Below, in pieces: positions 9,007 through 18,666 of a stretch of DNA of 49,716 nt. The notes beneath the pieces were generated by a model, which saw only the letters and a list, made by a program, of their open reading frames with translations, did not search any database and had not been told where the DNA came from. Origin of the DNA: Myxococcales bacterium UBA5297 (GTDB lineage Bacteria > Myxococcota > Myxococcia > Myxococcales > UBA5297). The translations under genes and the position numbers were made by a program. The first letter of the stretch is position 1; each line of letters starts with the position of its first letter. The stretch spans positions 21,753 to 71,468 of the forward strand of contig DHSB01000165.1 in assembly GCA_002408385.1 (NCBI GenBank), in the 5' to 3' direction.

Positions 9007-9672
9007 TCACCACAAGCCGGGGACGAGGCGAAAGCGCACGCGCGAGGCGTAGTCCCGGTAGCCGGACAGCTCGTCGCGCAGGGTCCGGTCCTCGAGCGCG
9101 GTGCGCAGCGCGATCCAGCCGACCACCGAGAACGCCGGCACAAACGCGCTCCACGACAGCAGCAAAAACGGCGTGCCGAGCGCCCAAAGCGCGAGCCCGA
9201 CGTAGCCCGGATGGCGCACCCGGCGATACGGGCCGACGTCGATCACGCGGTGGTCACGCTCCTTCTGGATTCGCACCGTGCCCTCGAAGTGCGGATTGAC
9301 CGCCATCGCCCACGCCGACAGCCCGAACCCGCCCGCGAGCAGCAGCAGCCCCGCCAGCCAGAGCCAGCCGGTCATCGGCATCCACCCGAGCCGCTCGTCG
9401 AAGCCCGCGACAATCGCCACCGACGCCATCAGAGGCCAGAACCCGACGTTCCAGGCGATGTCCCAGCGCCGGGTCCCCTCGCCCATCTTCTCCCGCCGAC
9501 GCAGCAGCTCGGGGTTGCGTCCGGCCACGTAGCGCCGGTGCAGGACGAGCGCGGCAGCCAACGCCGCGAAGTAGGCCCAACCCTCGAGCCAGCCTGCGCG
9601 CCCGGCGGCGAGAAACGGCCCGCCGAGCCAAGCGAGGAAGACCGCGCCGACCCAGACCGTGTAGGCGACCAT
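9007..9672 (-). CDS. Isoprenylcysteine carboxyl methyltransferase-like membrane protein
   Basis: A 221-residue integral membrane protein with about five hydrophobic segments. The C-terminal half has the family signature: [17 protein letters not shown], then [13 protein letters not shown], then a C-terminal [15 protein letters not shown]. In the ICMT/PEMT-like family this part binds S-adenosylmethionine and methylates a lipid or an isoprenylated substrate. GGAGG eight bases upstream selects this ATG over one nine codons earlier. The bacterial substrate is unknown. It is divergent from hutU, with 129 bases between the two starts. Confidence 0.85.
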   Translation of the reverse strand: MVAYTVWVGAVFLAWLGGPFLAAGRAGWLEGWAYFAALAAALVLHRRYVAGRNPELLRRREKMGEGTRRWDIAWNVGFWPLMASVAIVAGFDERLGWMPMTGWLWLAGLLLLAGGFGLSAWAMAVNPHFEGTVRIQKERDHRVIDVGPYRRVRHPGYVGLALWALGTPFLLLSWSAFVPAFSVVGWIALRTALEDRTLRDELSGYRDYASRVRFRLVPGLW

Positions 9673-9741
9673 CCCTTTCACCTCCAGAGCGGCTTCCAAG
9701 ATAGCGCCTTCGCCGCGCCCCCTTCCCTACTCCCACCGCCC

Positions 9742-9770
9742 TTGGATCTCGTCCTCGCGCCAAGTAGATT
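9742..9770 (+). promoter_or_regulatory. Candidate promoter of hutU
   Basis: TTGGAT and TAGATT are 17 bases apart, and the -10 box ends 31 bases before the hutU start. The match to sigma-70 consensus is only three and four of six, so the correct spacing is the main support. Confidence 0.35.
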
Positions 9771-9801
9771 GCCGCCTTTCACCCCGGACGGGAGGTCTTC
9801 G

Positions 9802-11457
<1,656 letters not shown>

Positions 11458-11462
11458 TTCTC

Positions 11463-11505
11463 CCGGGGCGCGGCGCACCGCTCGCGTCGCGCCCCGGCTC
11501 TTTCG
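11463..11505 (+). terminator. Terminator-like hairpin after hutU
   Basis: A perfect ten-base stem CCGGGGCGCG/CGCGCCCCGG with a 15-base loop begins five bases after the hutU stop, followed by CTCTTTC. The tail is short, but the position and stem strength fit a terminator. Confidence 0.6.
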
Positions 11506-11519
11506 CTACGGAGGCGCCG

Positions 11520-11783
11520 ATGCGCCGCTTCGGGATTGCCGTCGCCCTCATCGCCTCCCTGTCGGCAGGCGGCTGCGCCGTGACCTGCGAGGAGGCGTGC
11601 GAGAACTTCGCGCGGGTCTGCGAGAAGGAGCTCGCCGCCGGTAGCGTCGAGCTCGACCTCGAGGTCTGTGTCTCCTCGTGCGAGGACAACCTCGCCGGCT
11701 GCGCCGACCCGGAGTCGCGCGCGACCTGCTACGGCGAAGCGGAGACCTGCGCCGAGGCGCAGGCCTGCCCGCGGTGCGGATAG
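11520..11783 (+). CDS. Small Cys-rich lipoprotein
   Basis: An 87-residue protein with a GGAGG site before ATG. The signal peptide ends in lipobox SAGGC, and the short mature domain has about ten further cysteines spaced CxxxC, CxxC and similar. Cys-rich exported mini-proteins of this type are common in Myxococcota and are probably disulfide-stabilised in the envelope. The gene lies just past the hutU terminator, so it is probably not part of hut metabolism. Function unknown; coding status is supported by the site, the signal peptide and the cysteine pattern. Confidence 0.75.
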   Translation: MRRFGIAVALIASLSAGGCAVTCEEACENFARVCEKELAAGSVELDLEVCVSSCEDNLAGCADPESRATCYGEAETCAEAQACPRCG

Positions 11784-12020
11784 CGACCCTCCTTCTTCGA
11801 ACAGGCACTTTCGTCGGACGGCGACCGTCGCTCCTCTTGCCAATGACCACGCGCGGCCCTGTGGAAGCCCCCTCCCCTCGGGCGCGCTGACGAGGTCGCG
11901 ACGAGCACAGGCTCGCCCCAGCACGATGCCCGCCTGCTGGTGCGAGTTGCCGCTCAAGCGCTAGAGCAAGAAACGACGGACGGGAGACGGGGAGAGGGAG
12001 GCGGTCCCTGCCCCGCTGGC
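11784..12020. other. Intergenic DNA with one dispersed-repeat copy
   Basis: No gene seen. Bases 11882-11907 carry a 26-base sequence, GCGCGCTGACGAGGTCGCGA and onwards. It recurs with one mismatch in inverted orientation at 18426-18451. Confidence 0.5.
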
Positions 12021-12198
12021 CCGCGTCCGAGCCGATTCGGACCTGCGAATCGGGCACCCGGCTTCACGGCGTGCCTCAACTTCGCTCGAGCGAACCGCTC
12101 CCCGCCCACCCGCGTCCGAGCCGATTCGGACCTGCGAATCGGGCACCCGGCTTCACGGGATGCCTCAACTTCGCTCGGGCTGCCCGCTCCCCGCCCAC
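12021..12198. repeat. Two tandem 89-bp copies, one covering the rfbD 3' end
   Basis: Copy 1 begins near 12021 and copy 2 near 12110. Each contains an eight-base hairpin CCGATTCG/CGAATCGG with a six-base loop, at 12032-12053 and 12121-12142. Copy 2 runs into the last codons of rfbD, so the duplication includes the gene's end plus its downstream hairpin, which may act as a terminator. Confidence 0.8.
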
Positions 12199-13073
12199 TC
12201 GCGCTTGAACCGCTCGAGCGACTCACGCACGCCGAGCGGCCGCGCCGCCAGCTCGGTCCGGGCCCGCTCCGAGCGCAGCCCGCACCGTCGCGGCCGCGGC
12301 CCGGCGAGCTTCGCCTCCTCGAGCCGCACCGGCACGAGCAGCGACGCGTCGAAGCCGAAGACCGCGCACAGCTCGCGGCCGAAGGCGACCCGGTCGAGCG
12401 CCTCGGCCCCGCAGAGGTGCCAGACCCCGCCCAGGCGCCGCTCGGCTATCTCGGCGAGCATCGCCGCGACGCTCGCGGCCAGAGTCGGCGAGACGATCTG
12501 GTCCTCGAACAGCCGCACCTCGCGTCCCTGCGAGAGGCTCTCGACGAGCCAGGAGCCGAAGTTGCGCCGCGCCGCCGCAGGCCAGCCGTAGACGACCGCG
12601 GTCCGGGCGATCGCCCAGCTCCCGGCCAGAGCGCGCGCGGCCTGCTCGGCCATGTGCTTGGTCAGCCCGTAGACGCCTTGCGGGTTGGGCACCGCCTCCT
12701 CGGCATAGGGGCCGTCCTCGCCGTCGAAGACGTAGTCGGTCGAGACGTGGACGAGCCGCGCCCCGGCCGCCCGGCACGCCTGGGCGACGTTCGCGGTGGC
12801 GAGCACGTTCCCGGAGAAGGCGCGCTCCGGCTCGCGCTCGCACAGATCGACGTCGGCCTCCGCCGCGCAGTGGACGACTGACTCGGGTCGCGCGGCCCCG
12901 ATTGCCGACAGCGCCGCGTCGCGATCGACGAGGTCGCAGGAGAGGTACTCGCCGGGAAGCGCCCACCGGGCAGGCCCGCGCGACAAGCCGATCACCGCGT
13001 GTCCGCGGGAGGCGAGCTCGCTGCAGAGCCTGCCTCCGACCAGGCCGTTGGCGCCGGTGACGAGGACCTTCAT
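12165..13073 (-). CDS. rfbD: dTDP-4-dehydrorhamnose reductase
   Basis: This enzyme reduces dTDP-4-keto-L-rhamnose to dTDP-L-rhamnose with NADPH, the last step of rhamnose donor synthesis for surface polysaccharide. The 302-residue SDR protein starts with the nucleotide-binding motif MKVLVTGANGLVGGRL. It carries HVSTDYVFDGEDGPYAE and the catalytic Tyr/Lys in VYGLTKHMAEQ. The start overlaps the rfbB stop by four bases (ATGA), a classic coupled operon. The annealing and epimerising partners rfbA and rfbC are not in the window. The final eleven codons lie inside an 89-bp tandem duplication. Confidence 0.93.
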   Translation of the reverse strand: MKVLVTGANGLVGGRLCSELASRGHAVIGLSRGPARWALPGEYLSCDLVDRDAALSAIGAARPESVVHCAAEADVDLCEREPERAFSGNVLATANVAQACRAAGARLVHVSTDYVFDGEDGPYAEEAVPNPQGVYGLTKHMAEQAARALAGSWAIARTAVVYGWPAAARRNFGSWLVESLSQGREVRLFEDQIVSPTLAASVAAMLAEIAERRLGGVWHLCGAEALDRVAFGRELCAVFGFDASLLVPVRLEEAKLAGPRPRRCGLRSERARTELAARPLGVRESLERFKREWAGSGQPERS

Positions 13074-14104
13074 CGGCCGGCCTTCGACGCGACCCGACGG
13101 CGCTCCCATTCGCTCGCGAACCGCTCGGCCGGCGAGGCCGTGAGCAGCGGCTCCCACCACGCGCGGTTCTGCTCGTACCAGCGCACCGTCTCTTCGAGCG
13201 CCGGTTCGAGCTCGCGCCGCGGACGCCAATCAAGCTCGACCTGAGCGCGCCGCGCGTCTACTCCGTAGCGCCGGTCGTGCCCGGGCCTGTCGGCGACGAA
13301 GCGCAGCAGCGAGTCGTCGCGAGCGAGCAGCCGCAGGAGCGACCGCACGATCTCCAGGTTCTCACGCTCGGCGCCCGCGCCGACGTTGTAGACCGCCCCT
13401 GCCCTGCCCACCTCGAGCGCGGCGAGCAGCGCCCGCGCGTTGTCCTCGACGTGGAGCCAGTCGCGTCTCTGCCCTCCGTCGCCGTAGATCGGGATCGGCT
13501 CGCCGCGCAGCGCGCGGGCTATCGCCAGCGGAATGAGCTTCTCCGGGTGCTGCCAGGGGCCGTAGTTGTTGGTGCTGCGGACGGTCACCACGTCGAGGCC
13601 GTAGGTGCGGCCGAAGGCCTGCGCCATCAGGTCGGCCGAGGCCTTGGATGCCGAGTACGGGCTCGAGGGCAAGAGCGGCGCCTCCTCGTCGAAGAAGACC
13701 CCGGGCTCCGCCGAGCCGTAGACCTCGTCGGTCGAGGCGACGAGGACCCGGCGTACGCTCGCCGCGAGCGCGGCCTCGAGCACCACCGAGGTGCCGAGGA
13801 CGTTGGTCTGCACGAAGACCTGCGGCCCGAGAATCGAGCGATCGACGTGGCTCTCGGCCGCCAGGTGCACGACCGCCTCGATCCCCTCGCGCCGCAGCAC
13901 CTCGTCGAGCGCGGGGCGATCGACGACGTCCCCGCGCACGAAGCCGTAGTCCCGGTTGCCCTCGATCTCCGTGAGGCTCTCGGGGCTGGCCGCGTAGGTG
14001 AGCTTGTCGAAGTTGACGACCCGCCACCCCGGCCGCTCGAGAAGCACCAGCCGCACGAAGGCCGAGCCGATGAATCCGCACCCGCCGGTGACAAGCAGCC
14101 GCAT
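13070..14104 (-). CDS. rfbB: dTDP-glucose 4,6-dehydratase
   Basis: This enzyme makes dTDP-4-keto-6-deoxy-glucose from dTDP-glucose with bound NAD, upstream of rfbD in the rhamnose pathway. The 344-residue chain has the glycine motif GGCGFIGSAFVR, the VHLAAESHVDRS stretch, STDEVYG, the catalytic YSASKASADL, and RSTNNYGPWQHPEKLIP. All of these are characteristic of RmlB. GGGAGAG upstream of ATG supports the start. It is the first gene of the rfbB-rfbD operon and is divergent from the lipid kinase gene across about 240 bases. Confidence 0.95.
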   Translation of the reverse strand: MRLLVTGGCGFIGSAFVRLVLLERPGWRVVNFDKLTYAASPESLTEIEGNRDYGFVRGDVVDRPALDEVLRREGIEAVVHLAAESHVDRSILGPQVFVQTNVLGTSVVLEAALAASVRRVLVASTDEVYGSAEPGVFFDEEAPLLPSSPYSASKASADLMAQAFGRTYGLDVVTVRSTNNYGPWQHPEKLIPLAIARALRGEPIPIYGDGGQRRDWLHVEDNARALLAALEVGRAGAVYNVGAGAERENLEIVRSLLRLLARDDSLLRFVADRPGHDRRYGVDARRAQVELDWRPRRELEPALEETVRWYEQNRAWWEPLLTASPAERFASEWERRRVASKAGR

Positions 14105-14346
14105 GCTCTCTCCCGTGTCGTTCGACCCGCACCCGCCGAGCGGCGCGCGGACCTCTACTACCAGATCCCCCGCTCCCCTCGCCTCTCCAGTCCCTCGCAA
14201 CGCCGCCCGCGATCCGGGCGCCCCGGCGAGCCTCTCCGGAACGTCAGCTTGAGCACCGAGCTCTCGCCCCCGGGGATTCTCCGATGGGCGAACGCTCACC
14301 CGGGAAGCAAGCTCTCCGTCGAACCTCGACGCAGGAGGGCCACCTC

Positions 14347-15405
14347 ATGGAGCGAATCGGGAAAGGCAAAGGCGTCGCCGCTCTTCTCAACGGCCGAGCG
14401 AAGAAGGTCACCCCCAAGGTCGTGCGGGCGCTGCAGAAGGCGCTGCCCGAGGCCACCGTGCTCGTCTCGCGCGACCTCGAACAGGCGCGCCGCCAGGCCC
14501 GGCTCATCGTCGAAGAGCACCCCTACCTCGTGCTCTGCGGCGGGGGCGACGGCACCATCGCGCAGCTCCTGAATCTGCTGCGCGAGCAGGGACTGCGCGT
14601 CTTCCCGACGGTCGGGCCGCTCAAGCTCGGCACCGGCAACGCCTGGGCGAACTCGGTGGGCGCCGGCGACTTCTGCAAGCTCGTCGGCCAGCTCCCCAGA
14701 CTTCCCCGCCAGCTTCCGACCCAGACCTTCAACCTCCTCGACGTCGAGGGCACGCTGTGCCACTTCGCCGGCCTCGGCTGGGACGGCAAGGTGCTCAACG
14801 ACTACCTGCGCAACCTCGACAAGCGCTCGAGCCAGCTCTTCGGCTCACGCCTCGCGATGCGCTTCCACAAGGGCCTGGGCGGCTACCTCTATGCCATCTC
14901 GCGCATGAGCATCCCCGACGAATGGCGGCGCCTGTGGACCGAAGGGACGCCGCGGTTGACGCTCGAGAACGCGGGGCAGGAGGCCTTCACGCTCGACGCG
15001 CACGGCAACCTCGTCCCCTGGGGCGGGCTCGCGGGCCTGGACCCGAAGCTGCTCTACGAAGGCCCGGTCAGCGTCGCCGCGTCCGGCACGGTCGCCGAGT
15101 TCGGTTTTCGGCTTCGGGTCTTTCCCTTCGCGCGCGCCAAACCCGGCTTCGTCAACGTGCGGGTCTACGCGGGCAGCATCGGCGACGCGCTGCGCACCCT
15201 GCCGCGCCTGTGGATGGGCAGATACCCGCTCGAGGGCATGCACGACTTCTTCGTCAAGAGCGCGCGGATGCGCTTCTCGCGCCCGATGCCCTTCGAAATC
15301 GGCGGCGACGGGGCCGGAGAGCGCGACCTGCTCGAGCTCTCGGTCGCGCCCGAGACCGTCGAGGTCGTCGACTGGCCCACGGCAAGAGACATGGCGCGAA
15401 GCTGA
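14347..15405 (+). CDS. Diacylglycerol/sphingosine kinase-like (YegS/DAGK family) lipid kinase
   Basis: A 352-residue soluble protein with the DAGK catalytic signature. CGGGDGT is the ATP-binding loop (near residue 65) and GPLKLGTGNAWANSV is the second conserved loop. The C-terminal beta half carries HFAGLGWDGKVLNDY. The ATG at 14347 has AGGAGG eight bases upstream and is preferred over one at 14284. The family phosphorylates diacylglycerol, phosphatidylglycerol or related lipids, but the substrate here cannot be told. It is divergent from rfbB and converges on the TolB-like gene. Confidence 0.85.
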   Translation: MERIGKGKGVAALLNGRAKKVTPKVVRALQKALPEATVLVSRDLEQARRQARLIVEEHPYLVLCGGGDGTIAQLLNLLREQGLRVFPTVGPLKLGTGNAWANSVGAGDFCKLVGQLPRLPRQLPTQTFNLLDVEGTLCHFAGLGWDGKVLNDYLRNLDKRSSQLFGSRLAMRFHKGLGGYLYAISRMSIPDEWRRLWTEGTPRLTLENAGQEAFTLDAHGNLVPWGGLAGLDPKLLYEGPVSVAASGTVAEFGFRLRVFPFARAKPGFVNVRVYAGSIGDALRTLPRLWMGRYPLEGMHDFFVKSARMRFSRPMPFEIGGDGAGERDLLELSVAPETVEVVDWPTARDMARS

Positions 15406-15445
15406 GGGAGCCGGCTACGCGCTCGGACGGCCGGCCTTCGTGCCC

Positions 15446-15480
15446 GATTCCTCGACGGGCGCATTGCTATGCGCCCCTAC
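15446..15480. repeat. Intergenic hairpin element, copy A
   Basis: Bases 15457-15476 form a perfect eight-base stem GGGCGCAT/ATGCGCCC around loop TGCT, flanked by ATTCCTCGAC and CCTAC. The same element recurs near 25631, 31684, 40401 and 46010. This copy is truncated on its right side and lies between two convergent genes. Confidence 0.8.
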
Positions 15481-15625
15481 CATCGAGGCCCAGGCCGTCG
15501 AATCGCAGCGGCGTGGCGTTCATCGAAGCCCGGGCCGTCGAATCGCAGCGGCCGTGGCGTTCATCGAAGCCCGGGCCTGTCGAATCGCAGCGGCCGTGGC
15601 GTTCATCGAAGCCCGGGCCGTCGGC
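15481..15625. repeat. About 41-bp tandem repeat, 3.5 copies
   Basis: Units begin with CATCGAAGCC (first copy CATCGAGGCC) at 15481, 15521, 15562 and 15604, so unit length drifts between 40 and 42 bases. The array ends just before the stop of the minus-strand TolB-like gene. The length drift argues against coding. Confidence 0.85.
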
Positions 15626-15631
15626 CGTCGC

Positions 15632-16510
15632 CTAGAACGTGAGCTGCAGGCCGGTCGGGGTCGCGCTCAGCACCATCGCGTCTGCAGGCGGCGAGAGCAG
15701 CCCGGCCCTGTTCTCCGCCGGCACCAACTTGCGGCCGATGATCCACAGCGGCGTCCCTGCCGCCCCGCAGAGCGTGCCGACAACGAAGAGGCCCTTGGTC
15801 TCCCCGGGCGCATTACCCGGGGCAACGGCCCCCAGCGTCGCGAGGACGCCCACTCCCACGAGCGCGATCCCGGTGATCATCAACCCCTTGTTGCGGCGCC
15901 GCAGGCGAGGGGGCGTCGATTCGTCCTGGCTTTCGAGCGCCTCCTTCGGAACCACCGTCGCTGCCGAATTCCTCGCCTTCGGGCGAGCCTCGGTCTCGAC
16001 GGCCACCGGCGCATTCTCCGGCTGCGACCGGAGGCCGACGCCCGGAAAGATCTCCTGCGTCGCCTCGGTTGCTGCCGCCACGAGGTGGCTCTCGCGCCTG
16101 GCCTTCTTGATGACCCGCTTGGCCGCGAGCGACTTGGACACGTCGAGCAGCGTGAGCGAGACGAGCCACACGCCACCCACCTCGGAAACCTCGGTCGAGA
16201 GGATGTACTCGACGCCGAGGGCGCCGCCGATTTCGGCGAGGCACGAGCTGTCGCTACAGCCGAGGATCTGCTTCTCGCGGTCGTGCGAGATCAGCGCGCG
16301 CACGTCCGAGCCGGAGATCACTTGGACGGGAAACTGGGAGGCCTCGTAGGCGATCAGCGTCGAGAGCCCGGCGATGGTCTTCGCGTCGATGGCGCCTACT
16401 GCTTTGACGTCCAGGACAGCGACCTTGACCTTGCCGGCCGCGGCCGCCTGTCCCGAAGCAAGGCATGACAGGAGGAGAAGGCAGCTCAGCTTTCGAATGA
16501 TTCCCACCAT
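15632..16510 (-). CDS. Secreted TolB-like protein with C-terminal membrane anchor
   Basis: A 292-residue protein with a signal peptide ending in SGQAAAAG; the ATG giving that signal is chosen over earlier starts. Residues about 25-150 resemble the TolB/CsgG-like N-terminal fold common in myxobacterial proteins. Visible stretches are KVAVLDVKA, a helical segment, VQVISGSDVRALI, then CSDSSCLAEIGGALGVEYIL and a beta strand set. A Lys/Arg/Pro-rich linker leads to two hydrophobic segments (about 215-262), probably a hairpin in the membrane. Two cysteines in CSDSSC may form a disulfide. Myxobacteria hold many paralogues of this architecture, and the function is unknown. Confidence 0.75.
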   Translation of the reverse strand: MVGIIRKLSCLLLLSCLASGQAAAAGKVKVAVLDVKAVGAIDAKTIAGLSTLIAYEASQFPVQVISGSDVRALISHDREKQILGCSDSSCLAEIGGALGVEYILSTEVSEVGGVWLVSLTLLDVSKSLAAKRVIKKARRESHLVAAATEATQEIFPGVGLRSQPENAPVAVETEARPKARNSAATVVPKEALESQDESTPPRLRRRNKGLMITGIALVGVGVLATLGAVAPGNAPGETKGLFVVGTLCGAAGTPLWIIGRKLVPAENRAGLLSPPADAMVLSATPTGLQLTF

Positions 16511-16773
16511 GCGGCAACTCACCAGAGAACTCCCTTGCACGCCCAGAGGCGCCGGGTCGTTTGTCGGAGTCATGCTTCGCACACTTCCACCGGCTCAAGC
16601 AACGAGTGGCAGCCACTCGTCACCCTCGCAGCGGGTTTTCGCGCGAGACGGCCGCCGTTTCCTATCTCCACTCACCGTGCCGGTGGGGCTCCCCACCCTC
16701 GTCACCGGCGATCCCGGAACGTCGGCACGAAGGCCGATGCTCCATGACTCGGCGAACGGCGGCGGTCCCGGCC
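16511..16773. other. Intergenic region, 263 bases
   Basis: Spacer between two minus-strand genes; it must hold the promoter of the TolB-like gene. It contains a 23-base patch near 16716 (CGGCACGAAGGCCGATGCTC) that resembles sequence near 31657. I see no gene. Confidence 0.4.
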
Positions 16774-17325
16774 CTACTCGGACCGGCGCACGAGCAGCGC
16801 GGCGCGGCTCAGGCCGACACGCGGCCGCTCGACGACGCTCAAGCCCTCGTCCGCGGCGATTCGCAGCGTTTCCTCGAATGCACGCTTCGTCACGTGCACC
16901 TTCGGCTCGGCCACGAGTAGATGCCCGCCCGCCACGAGGCTCGCCGCGAGCTGGGCGAAGAGGCGCGCCCTGTCCTCGACCTCGTGGACCATCCACATCG
17001 CCAGCGCGAAGTCCACGCTCTCCCCGACGTTCAAACTGTCGCGACTGGCGAGCCGAGGCGTGATGGCGCCGGCGACTCCGGCGTGCCGCGCGCGACGCAT
17101 CAGCACCTCGAGCATCTTCTGCTGCACGTCGACGGCGACAGCATGCCCGCCCGGCGAGACCAGCCGGGCCATGGGAATTGAGAAGAAGCCCATCCCGCAG
17201 CCGATATCGAGCGCGGTCATCCCCGGTCGCAGCCAGGTGCCGAGGAGTCGCTCGGGGTTCTGCACGAGCCGCCGCAGCGGCTGGTCGAAGGTGTAGGCAA
17301 GCCACCAGGGGCAGCAGTGAGGCAC
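16774..17325 (-). CDS. SAM-dependent methyltransferase (class I)
   Basis: A 183-residue protein. Motif I of class I methyltransferases is clear (TALDIGCGMGFFSIPMARL, near residues 35-53). An acidic residue ending strand 2 (VAVDVQ), motif IV-like FALAMWMVHEV and a GGHLLVAEPKVHVT strand follow. The GTG start is chosen because GGAGG lies seven bases upstream. It begins PHCCPWWLAYTFD, an opening shared with other small methyltransferases of this kind. The frame stays open upstream, so a 287-residue form from ATG 17637 with hydrophobic segments cannot be excluded. The substrate is unknown. Confidence 0.85.
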   Translation of the reverse strand: MPHCCPWWLAYTFDQPLRRLVQNPERLLGTWLRPGMTALDIGCGMGFFSIPMARLVSPGGHAVAVDVQQKMLEVLMRRARHAGVAGAITPRLASRDSLNVGESVDFALAMWMVHEVEDRARLFAQLAASLVAGGHLLVAEPKVHVTKRAFEETLRIAADEGLSVVERPRVGLSRAALLVRRSE

Positions 17326-17667
17326 CGCGCGCCTCCGCGTCTTCAGAAGTGGATCTCGAGCCCGCGCCGCAAGACATCTGCCGAGCGGCCGGTCGAGGAC
17401 GACGAGGAGCCTATCCTCGAGCTCGAGGTTGAGCAGAAGCAACGCCGTGTCGAACAGCAGCAACGCCGCGCCCGGCAGGACGAGTCCCTGGCCAAAGCCG
17501 ACCTGTCGGTCGGTGTCACCGAGCGCCCAGAGCAGCCCGACGCCGGTCGCGGCCGGGCCTTCGAGCCACGCGCTCTCCCGTCGAGCGGGCTTGGCCGCCG
17601 CGTCCGAGACGCCGCGCTGCCGCAACCCGGCGCGCATCCCCAGCTTCAGGTTCGCGGAGGTCTTTCC
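17326..17667. other. Divergent spacer, possibly coding on the minus strand
   Basis: This 342-base gap separates the methyltransferase and DUF2267 starts. The minus-strand frame continuous with the methyltransferase reads through it without a stop and contains leucine-rich hydrophobic stretches (GLVLPGAALLLFDTALLLLN). The opposite strand reads as a Gln/Glu/Arg-rich chain. Either could be chance in GC-rich DNA; I do not call a gene. Confidence 0.35.
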
Positions 17668-18132
17668 ATGGCCGATCAGCCTAAGCACTCCCCTCCACCC
17701 GGCGCCCGCGCCGTCAAAGGCCGCGACGAGCCGACGGGTCCCGCCAGCTATCGGGCCTTCCTCGACGAGCTGCGCTGGCCGCAGATGGCGCCGAAGACCG
17801 AGCCGCGCGCCTCCGCCGAGGCGGTGCTCTGCACGCTCGTCAGGCGGCTGTCCGGCGGCGAGGTCGAGGACCTGATCGAACAGCTCCCCGAGGGCTTCCA
17901 GCAGCTCATGCGCCGCTGTGACAAGCACGAGGGGTCGCCGGCCGAGCGTGCCGACAAGAGCACCTTCATCGCCGACGTCGGTGACCACCTCGGGGTAGAC
18001 AGGCAGGAGGCCGAGCGCGTCGTGAGGGCGGTCTTCAGCGGGGTGCGCGACCGGCTGACCGAGGACGAGATCGAGGATGTCGCGAGCCAGCTCCCCGCCG
18101 ACCTGGCCGACCTCTGGCGTCGGCCGATCTGA
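17668..18132 (+). CDS. DUF2267 domain protein
   Basis: A 154-residue soluble helical protein, ATG with CGGAGG upstream. It has the two-part DUF2267 pattern. The first half has ASAEAVLCTLVRRLSGGEVE, then DLIEQLPEGFQQLM. The second half repeats it with VRAVFSGVRDRLTEDEIED and VASQLPADLADLW. DUF2267 proteins are small, widespread and uncharacterised, and often lie near stress or membrane functions. The N-terminal 30 residues are Pro/Lys-rich and likely flexible. An AI-2E family permease follows on the same strand, but 534 bases of repeat-rich DNA intervene, so cotranscription is uncertain. Confidence 0.88.
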   Translation: MADQPKHSPPPGARAVKGRDEPTGPASYRAFLDELRWPQMAPKTEPRASAEAVLCTLVRRLSGGEVEDLIEQLPEGFQQLMRRCDKHEGSPAERADKSTFIADVGDHLGVDRQEAERVVRAVFSGVRDRLTEDEIEDVASQLPADLADLWRRPI

Positions 18133-18487
18133 CCGCTCGTCGGAGCGCGGCGCCCCACGGGCGCTGCCCGATGTGCCTGACGACCTCCGCGAACTTTGCG
18201 GCCGCGAACCAATGGCGTTCGGCGCGACTCGTGCCGGCAGGCGGTACCGAGCCGGCGCCAAGCTTGAGGGGCTGCTCCCCACCCCCAAGCCGGCCGAGCC
18301 GGAACCAAGAGGAATCCGGGAGATCGGGGGCGGCCGGCAGGCCCCAGTCGTCAGACTTCAGGCCGCAGATTCTTGCCGATCTGGTCCCCAACCCCCCTCT
18401 CCCTCGGGCGCGCGAACGCGGCTTTTGCTCGTCGCGACCTCATCAGCGCGCCCGAGCCGAGGGGGCCCTCACGGCACGGCGCGCGCG
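18133..18487. repeat. Intergenic region with long inverted repeat 18403-18456
   Basis: A perfect 11-base stem CTCGGGCGCGC/GCGCGCCCGAG encloses a 32-base loop. The loop and right arm contain the inverted copy (18426-18451) of the 26-base repeat at 11882-11907. No gene seen. Confidence 0.7.
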
Positions 18488-18617
18488 GATCAATGAAGAG
18501 GGGACGAAGACGCAGGGGAAGCTTTGCCGACGGCACGTCCGTACCAACGCGCGATCGATGAAGAGCGGACCAACACGCACCGGAAGTGCGCCGACGGCAC
18601 GCCCCTACCAACGCGCG
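18488..18617. repeat. Two tandem 65-bp copies upstream of the AI-2E permease gene
   Basis: Units start with GATCAATGAAGAG and GATCGATGAAGAG and both end in CCNTACCAACGCGC, the CTACCAAC part resembling the flank of the GGGCGCAT hairpin elements. A short hairpin CGTGCC/GGCACG follows at about 18625-18643. Confidence 0.8.
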
Positions 18618-18666
18618 ATCGGCGCGTGCCTAGGTCGGGCACGGGCTGCGCCTCGAGTGACCGGGG

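Noticed and set aside
17326..17667. Membrane protein gene fused to or preceding the methyltransferase
   Set aside because: Hydrophobic stretches exist but there is no good ribosome site at 17637 and the methyltransferase has its own strong site at 17325; kept only as a possibility.
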